A stretch of 64,000 bases of DNA from Epiperipatus broadwayi. Taxonomy: Eukaryota > Onychophora > Udeonychophora > Euonychophora > Peripatidae. This document shows, piece after piece, positions 23,690 to 35,154 of this stretch. How positions within the stretch are numbered: position 1 is the stretch's first letter; each line of letters begins with the position of its first letter. The notes beneath the pieces were generated by a model. It worked only from the letters and a program-made list of their open reading frames with translations. It was not told where the DNA came from and ran no database searches. Both the position numbers and the translations under genes were made by a program. The DNA lies in NCBI GenBank assembly GCA_028023455.1, contig JAQFVV010006353.1, positions 1,798,001 through 1,862,000 of the forward strand, written 5' to 3'.

Positions 23690-24564
23690 CTAATAGCTCT
23701 AAACAAGATTGTTTGATAAATACCACAAGAGAAAGCATTTAAAATCTCTATCTAGAATTATCCCTATCCCCAAACCAGTTTTGAGCTAATGACTCTCATC
23801 AGTGAGGCACTAAGATATTCAGACATTAGATCTAAAAATACAAACTCCAGCCCAGCATTTATAGAATACTTAACTATTAAGTAGAAAATTTGAAATTTTC
23901 AGATATTTATATGTCTTTAAATCTATCTATCTAACTTAAATAGCCATATGGGAAACCAAACTTGGATACATCATGTATTAATAGTCTTTATAACATCACC
24001 AAAGCCTTAAAAGCCAACTAAGTTATACATCACTTGACTTAATTAGCTTGTATTTACAAATGCAATATAATGAACATTCTAACAGCTCTAAACAAGCTTT
24101 TTCGATAAATGCAGCAAGAGAAAGCATTTAAAATTTCTATCTGGAATTGTCACTATCTCCAAATTGGTTTTGAGATAATGGTGCCACCAGTGAGGTGCTA
24201 GGACCTTCAGATACTAGATCTAAAATACAATTAGCTTGACATTGGTTTGGAGATAGAGATAATTCTAGATAGAGATTTTAAATCCTTTCTCTTGTGGCAT
24301 TTATAAAAAAAGTTTGTTTAGAGCTATTAGCATGCACATTATATTACATTTGTAAATATAAGCTGATTAAGTCACATGATGTATGACTTGGTTTATTTAC
24401 TATTATAGTTTGGCTTTTAAGGCTTTGGCAATGTTATATTGCTAAGGCTATTAATTTATATATGAATTTAGTTCAGTCCCATATGGCTATTTAAGTTAGA
24501 TTGCTGGATTTGAAGACATATAGATGTCTGAAAATTTCAGATTTTCTACTTAATAGTTAAGTAT
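23690..24564. repeat. Family C repeats with decayed hammerhead-like cores
   Basis: Alternating inverted units share AGCTCTAAACAAGC, GAGAAAGCATTTAAAAT, the ATAAATGCTGGGCTGG end and CTACTTAATAGTTAAGTAT. On the minus strand near 23765-23815 there is CCTCA, CTGATGA, GAG/CTC stem II around TCATTAG, then AAAAC where GAAAC is expected, then TGGTT and TGGGG. The layout matches family A. A second minus-strand core near 24170-24215 has CTGGTGG and is degenerate. The last unit is interrupted at 24565. Confidence 0.7.
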
Positions 24565-27131
24565 TGTAATGGTCAGAAAATGTGTGACTCGTAAACATAG
24601 TGCAGAATTCGACCACCATACAGAACAGCAGCACCATCGAGTAGCGAAGCCACCCATGGTACTGAGTTCGAACATAGTTTATCGGTTCCACAATTCAATC
24701 CATGAAACAACGCATCTGATGCGACATTAGTAAATATTTCCTTAGGCACGGTGGTCAGGGAGATGCAAGAGATTCATGATTTTATTCTCGAGTTAGCCAA
24801 TAATCAAACTAATATTAATTAAACATTCATATTTACATAATCGAGGAAATATTAGATAGAATGGGTATCGAATAAATGAAACAGAACTGCAGACATATAG
24901 TTTGAAATTATTTATTAATACATTTTAATAAAACATTGACTAATAATATTTTAGGGATTGAAAGCTTCAGTAGCGGAATTTGTGACATGATTATATTTTA
25001 AAGAATACATTTATTTATTTAGACATTATTTTATATTGAGGATTTCAGTAGCGGTATTTCCGATACTGTAATGTTTACAAAAGGAATATATTTATTTGAA
25101 GGCGTAATCTAGCTACCTAAAATTCTCGAGTGAGTATTTCTAATGCATGCCTTGGGGAATTTACACCTTTGCAAGGCAAGAGTCTAAAGTATGGGTTATA
25201 AGAGTAATGGCAGACATATATTTATTTAATTAAAATATTATTTATAACTAAGGGCAAATATTTATTTGAGAGTGAATTATGCAGATAATGCAGAGGTGGA
25301 GTGATATGTTTAGAATAATAAAACTAAGTAAAGGAACACGTGGTACGCTTTAGAAAGGCGATATGGAATGGCAGTATATCGAAACTGCAATGCCGTGAAT
25401 GGGTTTATAAGAATATCAGACTGGTCTCTGCCTCGGTCCGATGAAGTAAGGAGTCACATAAGCATAACCAGGGACAAGCGGTATGTGGCGCAATTTTGCC
25501 GGCTGGCTGCATGACATTGTCAAGTCCTACGGGAGCACCCATTATGCCCGCTTGTGTAGGACGACTGGGGTTAATTTCAACCCTGAAGAATCCGGAAATT
25601 TCACGGTGGAATGGGTCATCGCGTCTCTAAAATGTAACACATGTATACTGTATAAATGGTTATGATGAGATTTAAGTAGATTTCTGACTTGGCCCTACAT
25701 TACCAACATTTACTCAAGAACGTTGGTGACTCTAAAAGAAATGTAATTTTTTGGAATTATTCATGACAATTTAATAAATAGAAAACAGATATAAATTGGG
25801 AATTATTGTAACTAATAGGTCAGCCATTTGCGAAGTTGTAGACCCCTGCATTACAATAAATGAAGCATTGAATGCGTGTCGATTTATATGACAGTTAAGT
25901 TATTAAAGAATTTAAATATTAATGAAAATTTATATGACAGTTAAGTTATTAAAGAATTTAAACTTTGAAAATTGAAATAATTATGAGCATGCAATAATTT
26001 AATAATAACTATAGATAGAAATGTAGATTATAGAAATATGCACCCAAGAAAGACAGAGTGAGGTAAGCTAGATTATTAGAGAAATTTACATATTAAATTA
26101 ATTATTCAGTTTTAGTTATACATATGGTAGTTTTACATTTTATAATTTAGATAAGTAGTATGAAGAAAAGCTATAGCATATTATTAGAGTACTCTAGAGT
26201 TTGAACACAGACAGGTACCTGTTTTATAAGAAGTTTTCTGATTCCATTGGTTAAGTAGCAAATAGTTCGTGAGTGACAATTCTTTCTTGTATTTAGATAT
26301 TTCATTTAATTTCACAACAGCAGCAGCTTTCTCATTTATTTCAGGCAGCAGATCTTCATGGTGAATTTATGATGGGCAATGGAAAGTTCGGCATCCGATA
26401 GGCCCTCCCGATGGAGAATAATCTAGGTGCTTTACTCGGTCATACCTTGGCAGGAACAAATTATTTTATTATTTTGGAGACTCTCAGTGATCGAGAGCAA
26501 AGCTAAAGTTTAAGTGAATGTCTCCAGCAAGTCTAAGATGGCCTCTCTTTTTAATCTTGATCTTTCACATTTTTGTGAAGATATTTTTAGGTTCTATTTA
26601 ATCTGCCCTGAGGATAATCAATGCATTTAGTTGGTTTTTAATTAAAGAAAGCTGCCATTCTATTGTTTACATTTTACATTTACTAATTAATTTTGGGGAA
26701 TTTTTCTTTAATTAATCTATTATCTATCACTGACCGATGCTTTTAAATTTCAAAAACAAAAAGGGAACATAAGATTATTTTAACTTTTAATTAAATATTA
26801 CATCAGATATTTTTAGAATTATTATTAAATGAAATTTAAACAAAGCAATAAATACGAACTTTATAATCCAAAATAAATGATTAAAATTATACAAAATTAT
26901 ATAACTAAAAGAAATCTAAATTATATTATTTTATCCCTATTTATTGCGTTTAATTTGAGATCGAAATGTGTGTATGTTTATGCTGAATTCTATACATATT
27001 TATACATTTCTAAGATTGCTACACACACCATTCAATACCAAAAAGTTTAAATTTGGGCGGGATAGATCGGTCAGTGAGAGACGACAGAAAAAGGTGAAAC
27101 TTAAGATTCGAATACGAATCTTACTGTTTCA
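24565..27131. mobile_element. LTR-like insertion (~2.57 kb), probable solo LTR
   Basis: The insert starts TGTAATGG and ends TTTCA, i.e. TG...CA, and is bracketed by GTAT at 24561-24564 and 27132-27135. Removing it restores a family C sequence: the uninterrupted paralogue at about 23858-23895 (minus) reads TAGTTAAGTATTCTATAAAT across the same point. A 4-bp duplication and TG/CA ends are typical of LTR elements. The interior is richer in CG than its surroundings, suggesting a younger insertion. There is no gag or pol; the 60-residue ORF at 25483-25665 has no recognised homology. Two internal tandem duplications (about 24965-25110 and 25885-25965) are present. Confidence 0.65.
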
Positions 27132-27390
27132 GTATTGATAAATGCTGGGCTGGAATTTGTATTTTAGATCTAGTGTCTGAATATCCTAGCGCATCACTGA
27201 TGAGAGCCATTAGCTCAAAACCAGTTTGGGAATAGGGATATTTCTAGATAGAGATTTTAAATGCTTTCTCTTGTGGTATTTATCAAAAAAGCTTATTTAG
27301 AGCTATTAGAATGCTCATTATATTATATTTGCAAATATAAGTCATTATGTCACATGATGTCTGATTTTGTTTCCTTATTATATAGAAAGT
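27132..27390 (+). repeat. Family C repeat, continuation after the LTR-like insert
   Basis: Resumes with GATAAATGCTGGGCTGG, TTTAGATCTAGTGTCTGAAT and the core CTGATGA, GAG, CCATTAG, CTC, AAAAC near 27196-27220, then TTTTAAATGCTTTCTCTTG. The catalytic G12 is A in this copy. Confidence 0.72.
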
Positions 27391-27680
27391 TGTAAAATTA
27401 ATTTTATGATAAATCTTTCACAGATGAGTGAGAGGTGAAGTCAAAAATCTATAATTATATATCAAAATGTGTAAATCATGAGCTCCACATGCATATTTAG
27501 TTTGTACTTTAATTGGGCTGGTTTGTAACAATATATCATTTCTGTAAACCTGGAGCCATTTTGATATAAAATAATTATTGAAACCTAAAAATTAAATTTT
27601 CTATTTTCTCGGGAAAAAAATCCTACTAAGCCCTCTGTATATATATTGAAGAAGAAATAGAAGCAAAGAGATTGAAGTAG

Positions 27681-27778
27681 TTTTTTTTTATATGTCAAAG
27701 CATTGACTGGGAAGTGAACCCGAGCCAGCTGCTTGGAAGGCAGCTAAGCTAACCACTAGGCCACCAACGCTTGACGAC
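27681..27778 (-). repeat. tRNA-Gly(TCC)-derived SINE/retropseudogene
   Basis: Minus strand reads GCGTTGGTGG, CCTAGTGGTTAGC, anticodon arm CTGCCTTCCAAGCAG, B box GGTTCACTTCC and CAATGC, then TTTGACATAT and a poly-A run (plus-strand T run at 27681-27689). The anticodon triplet is TCC (Gly). Mismatches in the acceptor and T arms and the A tail indicate a retroposed copy, not a working tRNA gene. Confidence 0.8.
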
Positions 27779-27917
27779 CTGTACGTTTTTTATAATTTTA
27801 ATAAATTAATAATTTTAACTCTTTTAATTCATTTTTTTTATCTTCTTATAATAAATCTAATACATGCAAATGTTGGATTTCATAAGAAATAAGGTTTTTC
27901 ATTTCATGTATAAGATA

Positions 27918-28215
27918 AATACACACAAACAGGCAAAAAACTCCATATAGTAGTGAGCTAACCAGAGTAATCAATGGATGCCAGAAGGCTTGTGCATAAA
28001 ATCCCTATCATTGATGAAGGCCACAAGCCACAAACTAGTCTGGGGATATTGGATGAGTAGGCACTAGATAGGGATTTTATGCACAAGCCTTCTGGAATCC
28101 ATTGATTACTCTGGTTAGCACAAGGTGGCACTACTATATGGAGAGTTTTTTGCCTGTTTACTAACAGTTATGTGCTAGCATGAGATGGTGATCATGTGAT
28201 GTTTAGTGGTTTAAT
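27918..28215. repeat. Family A fold-back repeat, complete with both arms
   Basis: The left arm starts ACAGGCAAAAAACTCCATA and the right arm ends GGTGATCATGTGATGTTTAG. The plus-strand core at about 28008-28060 has TTGATGA and CAAAC in place of CTGATGA and GAAAC, so it is dead although stem II GGC/GCC and stem I are preserved. Confidence 0.82.
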
Positions 28216-29328
28216 AAATACACATAAGTATAAAAAAGTTCATAGGCATGTTTGCAACATTGATTTTTTAATTTCATGTATAAAACAATACACTAATTGG
28301 TAATTATATGTTGGAATATTTCTATCATATAATATTAATGGCCCAAATGCCTAGCAAAATTCAAACTTTATTTAAACTTTTCAAATACCATAGTTGGTTA
28401 AAATGTCATCTTAAACTCTACATTCATAATTCCAAAGGTCCACATTCAATTCCCTTATCAGTATTATCACCGGTCAGGATAGCAACATCTTGAGAGGAAA
28501 ATAATACAGCTCAACTCATTATATACTGAACTGCGTGATATTTCTAACAGGTAAAGGTATCTGAAAAAGTTTGAATTTTTCTAAAAATATTTAACAATTA
28601 GTATCAGATGATGGAAGTAAAACATATAATTATAACTACCACATCATCATCACAAACGTTCAGACAAACATTACACATAAGTATATTAAAATTTTGTGGC
28701 ATGTTTGCAACAAGAGAACTTCAGTTATCTGCCACCTAATTGGCTGTCATACTCTGTGAACCTCACTTCCCATAATTCATTATTATAATAGCACCACATG
28801 CCTTTCTATTTACATCACACTATAAACAGTAATATGTTAACTCTTGTTTCCTATATTAATAGTCTTCATTTAGTAAGAGAAGATGACACTGTTTCAAGTA
28901 TAGCATCAATAAAACATCACAAACAAAATTAAAACAGTTTTAGAAAGCACAGCCTATTGCTTTGTGTAACAGAACATTACATTAAAATAAATGTTTTCAA
29001 TGTAGTATTCTGTTTTTCATTTATTGATTATCCGTCAAGGTCTCAGTCCTTTATGTTGACAGATAACTGAAGCTCTACTGTATTGTTTTTGATTTCTATT
29101 ATTATTATTTTAAGGTCAGTCTGAAAAATAAATACAAGTAATGTTTCATCTGTAGATATAATGTTGTAATGTCAAAAAAGATAAATTTTTACACATAATT
29201 TAGAAGATTTTCTGATATAGAATGGCTATTAACATGCAAAATCAAAGCTAAGGGGGAGGACAAGACGTGCACGATAGGGTCACTTCTAAAGCATAGTTTC
29301 CAAGGAAACCTGCAAAAAAGGAACATAC
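28216..29328. other. Candidate intron/3' flank of the adhesion gene
   Basis: Lies 3' of the last recognised exon on the minus strand. A further exon must start with two bases completing a split codon, but none could be identified. No repeats of this window were recognised apart from AT tracts. Confidence 0.4.
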
Positions 29329-29400
29329 CAGGCTGTTGAGACTGTTCGGGTTTTACTTCTCCTACATCTAGTTCTGGCCCTGGTGCAACTTCAGAATGTT
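29329..29400 (-). CDS. Ig/FN3 adhesion protein, exon after FN3 (acidic linker)
   Basis: A 72-bp exon flanked on the minus strand by an acceptor (TTTTTTATATATTCAG) and a GTATGT donor. It enters in phase 1, completing the GAA codon begun by the exon at 29807-30017, and encodes about 24 residues, HSEVAPGPELDVGEVKPEQS followed by QQP, leaving in phase 1. The peptide is acidic, proline-rich and lacks a membrane segment, as expected for the juxtamembrane spacer between FN3 and a C-terminal anchor. The next exon was not found to the left. The reading frame agrees with the upstream exon, which supports the call despite the short length. Confidence 0.7.
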
Positions 29401-29806
29401 CTGAATATATAAAAAAATAACTGTTAAAAAGCTAAGTGGACAATTAACAATAAACCAGTTAGATAAGAAAGATGATGAAAATCAATAATTAACATTGCCT
29501 AAATCTTGTTTCCCATAAATCAAAATGATATTCTGTAGTGAAGATAAAATAAGGTTAAATGAAGGTTAGTATGTCATGTTACATTTATTTCGTTAGCGGG
29601 AATTAGGTGAAATATGGCATTGAAACAAAAGAAAAAAGGGTTGTATTTTCTTCTATATTAGTTGGGTAAAATTAAAATAATAATAATAAAAAATGCCCAT
29701 TAATAATTAAAGCATAACACAAGCATAAAAAAAAAATCAATTTAATGTTAATGTCATTTAAAAAAACCCAATAATAGTAAGTTAAAAACTGAATAATTAG
29801 TTCTAC

Positions 29807-30017
29807 CTTTCACAACTAGAGGCGCTGTTTTAATTTCTAAAATGTTGCTGTCTGAACTCCATCCAAATTGATTTTTGGCAATAATCATAACCTGGTAAGT
29901 TGTTCTAGGCTTTAAATCAGTCATATCAAAGGTTTGACGTTGATGAGACCCTTCTTGATTTTCTGCCATAATTGACTTTATTTCCCATAGTTCTTCACTC
30001 TTTGAATCTTTATCCAA
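29807..30017 (-). CDS. Ig/FN3 adhesion protein, exon for second half of FN3
   Basis: A 211-bp exon on the minus strand, acceptor TTTTTAG at 30018-30024 and donor GTAGAA from 29806. It begins at a codon boundary and ends in phase 1. It encodes the C-terminal half of a fibronectin type III domain: a WEIK strand, then DMTDLKPRTTYQVMIIAKNQ with the family's conserved Leu-Pro-Thr-Tyr pattern, FGWSS, and the G-strand ILEIKT. In Drosophila Klingon the corresponding segment also carries an AKNxxGW pattern (recalled, not searched). It joins the exon at 40387-40508 across a 10.4-kb intron with matching phase 0. Extracellular adhesion role inferred. The stretch to 29754 is read-through into the intron. 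Confidence 0.82.
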
Positions 30018-30685
30018 CTAAAAATGAAAAGAACATTAAATATATACATTGTCAACTTATTTTACTCTTCTAAAGTACTGAATATGAATTGTATCTTTGA
30101 ATAGGTAAAGTATTTATTGCTATCATTTGAAAGTATTCGTTCATCACTCGCACCCATTTGTAAATTAGTATGGTAAGGCCATTCTATCTCCAGAAGAAAA
30201 CAGAAAGAAAAAGAAAAGAGAAAAATGTTTTATCCCCCCCATCTCAAATTTAAAATCAGAATTGCTAGGTGTATAAAAATATGGTTGTACAAATACATAA
30301 TTCTACTATCTCAGTTAATATAGAAATCCAATGACTAAATATCTCATAACGACCAGGACTTATATTACATAAATGCAGAAAAAAGAAACCTAATTAAATA
30401 GGGAAAAAATGAGTTCAGATTGAAGACAACAACTTTGCACTGGAAACAGCATCTAACCTTTTATAAGCCATTATATCCTTCAAGGCAGCAGAATATAGTT
30501 TACATCTAGCATTAATTATTGATTATTCATAGGTGATTTTCATATCTGAAGGTCACTCCATTATTCATTGTTTGATGAGGTTGTTGTTAGCTCAACAGTG
30601 TTTATGCATATAACTTTTTACAATAAGAAAATGGCCTTTCTCTTACTGCATTTCAAGATTTTATACAGAAAACTAACAGGAAATT

Positions 30686-30789
30686 GTCAAGCATTGGTAG
30701 TCGAGAGGCCAGCACAGCTGCCTTACAAGCAGTTGTACCGGGTTAGCAGGTTCACTTCCCGGACGATGCTATGACACATGGAAAAAAAA
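30686..30789 (+). repeat. tRNA-derived SINE with poly-A tail
   Basis: GTCAAGCATTGGTAGTCGAG, CTGCCTTACAAGCAG, GGTTAGCAGGTTCACTTCC, CGATGC, then TATGACACATGG and an A run. It shares flanking and tail motifs with the tRNA-Gly SINE at 27681-27778 but has a longer segment before the B box, and the anticodon-loop triplet is TAC. A close relative is at 40773-40879. Confidence 0.72.
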
Positions 30790-31364
30790 CTATCTGGAAC
30801 TTCAATATCTTAGCAGCAAATGTTAAATCAACCAATATATCTAATGAATGGTGATTTAAAATAACTGATCTTTAAAATTATGAAACAGTGATTTTTAGAG
30901 GCATTTAAATTATTTATTAATCATATTTGGACATCATCATATAACTTAATATATCTAATATTAATTCACAGAGAAAACCAACAGCCACAGTATCACTATA
31001 TAATATTTCATCCTGAAACAAGGATCACATCAAGTAACTGTTAATTAACAACAGTTCTCTCCTCAGATTCCACTCTCAGGTTGAAGCACTGTATAATAGT
31101 GAAATGGCTGGTAGTTTTTACTATGCATTGATACAAATGTCCAAATATTTTTATTAATTTACATACTTGTTCAGCTTAATTAATTTTAACTTTATAGCAT
31201 ATATTTATGAGTTCATTTGACATATATCTTTGATACATTATTTATATATAAGGGTGTTTTTTTATAATTATATATTCAATGATATAATTATTTATCATTT
31301 ACCATATAATATTAAATCATCCATGCACTTTATCACTATTACACAATGCTTTATTTACCACCCT

Positions 31365-31415
31365 CTTTTACAGTTTCGATTGCCCCAGCAATCTTTTTCA
31401 GAACTCTTATATCTC
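31365..31415 (-). repeat. Family D fragment
   Basis: TTACAGTTTCGATTGCCCC, AGCAATCTTTTTCAGAACTC. Inverse of a hammerhead-like core with CTGAAAA; one arm only. Confidence 0.6.
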
Positions 31416-31799
31416 CTAAAATATTGTGTAACAGTAGTAAAATGCACAGATGATTTAGTATTATATGGTATACATTTGGCAATGCAATAAGAAAGAATAT
31501 TTATCATTTATATATTTTGATGTTTTCCCATTTACTTAAGAGAGTTTAAAATGGATAGAAATTGCTCTGCTCTGGAAATTTAAATATAAATTATTTCAAA
31601 TCAATTTGTACTAAATGTATTGGCTGATTTAATATTTGATTCTGTGGCTGTTGAAGTTGAAAATAACCCTACATATAAAATCTTCAAGTACAACTATTTT
31701 GTTACTGTAAATAGTTTTGAATATGGTCTCTAGAGGGCAGTTCAATTATTTATTAATAGTATTTGGAAATCATCAAATGATTTATATATATCAGATATT

Positions 31800-32022
31800 G
31801 TGTTTATTTGCCATATATTCAAATTTGCATATGTTTGTTAATTTGCATAATAAAGTGGTTTTTTTTCTTTTTTATAACTAACCTAAAGCTGAGTGCACTT
31901 TCAGTAAAGTTCGCCATAATTATAGTGCTCTTGATTAAAAGCATACACAGCTTTAGGTTATATATATAAAAAGAAATCACTTTATTATGCAGACTAAAAA
32001 AACATATGCAAATTTGAATTAC
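31800..32022. repeat. Family E fold-back MITE
   Basis: Ends ATTCAAATTTGCATATGTTT and CATATGCAAATTTGAAT. Inner arms ATAAAGTGGTTTTTTTTC / GAAATCACTTTAT and ACCTAAAGCTG / CAGCTTTAGGT pair as well. A shorter element with the same termini is at 35155-35285. Confidence 0.85.
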
Positions 32023-32499
32023 AAATACAAATGAATGGAAAAATCGATACTATTTACCATATATATGTTTGTTGTTAGAAAATAACATCAAAATGTTAGA
32101 ACATAATGAAATAAGATAGATATATGTTAGAATAATAAGTAATTGTATGTAATAGATGTGTAAGAACTATTGTTTGATATCATGAAAAGATTATGGTGTT
32201 GAAATAGAGATAATTTGTAAATGTTGCATAATAAGACTAGATGGATAACTGAAGCCTTACACTGATTTCAACAGATTTAAGACACCACATGTGATATAGA
32301 TGGCTGACTTATAGTTTCCTTGAGTGATGAGAAGAGAACCTATGGTTGGAAGTACTAAATAACTTGGTCACACCCTGGAATGAACCAATAATGTTTGAAA
32401 ATGATATACATGCACATGCTCATTAGAATGGGAAAGGGGACCAAAAATCATAACAATTACTATGGAAAATATTCAGGTCAACTTATATATACATTAATT

Positions 32500-33035
32500 A
32501 GTTCAGCCCAAAACTTCTTGTCATATATATATAATATTTAAATATATGTATATTGTCTATACTAAGTTCAATGTAATTATAAGGGACTTGAACTCAGACT
32601 TTCAAGCTCCCTACATCTATCAAATACATCTTATATAATTGACTCACATGACTACATACATGTGAAAAAGATAAACAATCTCCAATAAACATATTTCATG
32701 CTGAACCAGCACTCATCAGTTGGTTCAGATTACCATCACCAACACGTATATACAATCAGTGCTCAATTTACATTAAGATAGCAAGACTTCAAATTTTAAT
32801 GGACAAGTTTCAATCTTCTCCACTCTCCAACTCTTCAGCCATCCACTTCATTGAAAATCCAAGGATGGAATGCTCAAAGCCCTTGTTGATGCCAATACTA
32901 TTGTCATATCCATGTTGACTTTAAGTCAATCAGACCCTCACACACAGGATCTTAATATGTCCATCTAATTATACAGAAGAAGAATGGGCAGAATACAGAC
33001 TGAATATGCAATATGTAAATATATGTATATTGTCT
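32500..33035 (-). repeat. Family B hammerhead SINE, full-length minus copy
   Basis: Read on the minus strand: head near 32990 (CTGCCCATTCTTCTTCTG), AGTCAACATGGATATGAC, TTGGCATCAACAAGGGC, TTCAATGAAGTGGATGGCTG, hammerhead core at 32676-32732, and tRNA-like tail with GAAAGTCTGAGTTCAAGTCC near 32580-32605. The TAGTATAGACAATATACATA motif after the tail also precedes the head, linking this copy in tandem with the unit at 33036-33280. Confidence 0.82.
32676..32732 (-). ncRNA. Hammerhead ribozyme, type I, family B (core intact)
   Basis: Minus strand: stem I strand TAATC...CCAA, CTGATGA (32719-32713), stem II GTGCTG/CAGCAT around GTT (closing G-U), GAAA (32697-32694), small stem III TATGTTT, A at the cleavage position (32686), then TTGG and GATTG returning to stem I. 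Core bases are intact; stem III is weakened to one or two pairs. The terminal G-U is what CG-to-TG decay of CACGAAA would give. Confidence 0.72.
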
Positions 33036-33280
33036 ATACTACATTTAATGTAATTATAAAGGACTTGAACTCAGACTTTTAAGCTCCCTACATCTATCAA
33101 ATCCATCTTATACACATAACACACACGACCACATACATGTGAAAAAGATAAATGATCTTCAATAGACATATTTTGTGTTGAACCAGCACTCATCAGTTGG
33201 TTTAGATCACAATCTCCCCTACACATATATAATTAGTGCTCAGTTTATATTAAGGTAACAAATCTTCAACCTTTAATGGA
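33036..33280 (-). repeat. Family B hammerhead SINE, 3' half, tandem with previous
   Basis: Same body, hammerhead and tRNA-like tail order on the minus strand. The core at about 33160-33220 has CTGATGA but CACAAAA instead of CACGAAA, so G12 is lost. Its core lies about 475 bp from the one at 32676-32732. Confidence 0.78.
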
Positions 33281-33530
33281 CAGCTTGTCTATTGAAGTTT
33301 GAAGATTTGCTATCTTATTATAAACAGAGCACTGAGTATATATATATATATATATATATAGTAAATGATCTAGACCAACTGATGAGTGCTGATTTATCAC
33401 AAAATACATATGATGGAGATCATTTATCTTTTTTACATGTATGTGGCCATGTGTATCACCTATATAAGATGGAGTGAATGACTAAAGGGAGCTTGAAAAT
33501 CTGGTTCAAATCTCTTCTAACAATAAATAA
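33281..33530 (+). repeat. Family B hammerhead SINE, inverted 3' half
   Basis: Head-to-head with the preceding copy at about 33280: TGTCTATTGAAGTTTGAAGA, TTATAAACAGAGCACTGAG, a (TA)n run at 33339-33360, core CTGATGA near 33381 with CACAAAA (G12 lost), then a degenerate tRNA-like tail (GAAAATCTGGTTCAAATCTC). Confidence 0.78.
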
Positions 33531-33724
33531 GATAACTATATAGACTTATGCCTATGTTTCTCTGAATATGTCATTATTACTAACTTTATGGTTGCATGGT
33601 TTCATTTAACATGAACCACAGCTAACTACACAAGATATTTGATATTATTTAATTCTTTTTGCATTGCTTATATTAAATAAATCTCCAAGAATTTCACTTC
33701 TTTGCATATTTTATAATGCTTTTT

Positions 33725-33800
33725 ATTAAATTGTCTGACAGTTTCAACTGACTAGCAGTCTTTTTCAGATAATTGAATAAAAATTCTTTCTGAAAAGTGC
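33725..33800 (-). repeat. Family D fragment
   Basis: GACAGTTTCAACTGACTAGC, AGTCTTTTTCAGA followed by a short inverted TTCTGAAAAGTGC. Remnant of a fold-back. Confidence 0.55.
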
Positions 33801-34769
33801 AAAAAAGAAATGGAATTTTTAAAAATATATATTTGTTACATGATTTCTTTGAATATGACTGACTTATGGACAGGATATTTTTTTATGTTAAGCATGGTAA
33901 TTATTGAACTGAAATATTAGTTTTATAAATGTTTTTAAAATAAATACCAGATATAACAAGGTTTTTGCTAATGTATGTTTAAGTATAATGTTATTACTTG
34001 GCCATAGTTTTTAATATTACAATCTTTATCTCAAACATGATACTAAATACATTAATGACAGTATTTACAGTAATTTTGAAATGGAAATAAATTGTTCCTG
34101 TGCAATTTAACAGAGTTTTAGGGGTGAAGGTAGAACAACGAGCTACAGCTTTTGAAATCACTTCATATATATATATATCAAAACATTTACATCTATTTAC
34201 AGTAATAATACATTTATCACAATTAAAAAAGTTCACTGTCATTTTGGTTGATGTGATATCCAATAACAAATCAGTGGGTTGGTGAAAATCTGTGACTCCT
34301 TTTAATATACTTAACGTCTTCAGACATGTTGCCTTGACCTGAGAGAAGTTACAGTAGTAATTGCTGCTATCAGGCTCCAATTTTGAGCTTGAATATATCT
34401 GACGGTGTTTTAGAAGTTCACAATATGTTTTACTGTTAGAGCAATTCAAGTCCATGAATTATTGTTCTGTGATTCAGTAACCTTATCATGTAATCATAAT
34501 GCTCAAATGGGCTCCAGTTTTATAGTCATCTCCTTTAACTTAATGTGATTACTTAGCTGGTTATATAATTGGACTGCTTAAACTGTAGGTTATTTGTTTA
34601 TATGTTGTTATTTCATTGGTCAGCGGTATTGTATTATGAATCCAATCTAGAGTCTATAGTTCAGGCAAGTCTGCTATTGAGGGTGAACTAAAGAGGAATT
34701 TACAATATAGATCAAATTACTTTGGGGGATAAATGTTATGACCTTTTAAGTAACTCAGCTAGTCATATA

Positions 34770-35115
34770 ATCATCAGCAAATAAGTAATCAAATGGATTT
34801 ATTGTTCAAGAGTTCATGAAAAGTTAGAGCACTGGAAGTGACAGATATAGACCTATGGATCTTAAGCTCCGAAGTCTGACCACTTTATGACTACACTAAG
34901 TTATGTATAGCATTATTAGCAAATAAAAAAATAATCGAATGGCTTTATTGCTTGGGAGTTCATAAGAAATCCGACTGCCGGAAGTGACAGAAAAGGATAT
35001 TACCGGAAGTACCAGAAGGATAGTACCGGAAGTGACAGAATTGGAATCATTCAAGGACTTTATGCTCCAGATTAAGATAGTCTACCACTGTGCTAAACCA
35101 TGTGGGACATTATTA
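34770..35115 (-). repeat. Family F tRNA-derived SINE, two tandem copies
   Basis: On the minus strand: TGGTTTAGCACAGTGGTAGA, CTGGAGCATAAAGTCC, TTGAATGATTCCAATTCTG, CACTTCCGGTAC, ending ATGAACTCCCAAGCAATAAA. A diverged second copy occupies 34770-34920. The GGAAGTGACAGA/GGAAGTACCAGA motif is locally repeated. Confidence 0.65.
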
Positions 35116-35154
35116 ATAAATACAATTGAAGAATATAATATTCTTTTCTATTAA

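Noticed and set aside
25483-25665. 60-codon ORF inside the LTR-like insert
   Set aside because: The CG-rich patch makes it look coding, but there is no recognisable gag/pol motif.
27681-27778. Functional tRNA-Gly gene
   Set aside because: Mismatches in the stems and a poly-A tail directly after the 3' end indicate a retroposed copy.
33994-34455. 153-codon minus-strand ORF
   Set aside because: Length is notable for this AT-rich DNA and it contains several cysteines, but I recognise no domain, it lies in an intron of the adhesion gene on the same strand, and nothing marks it as an exon.
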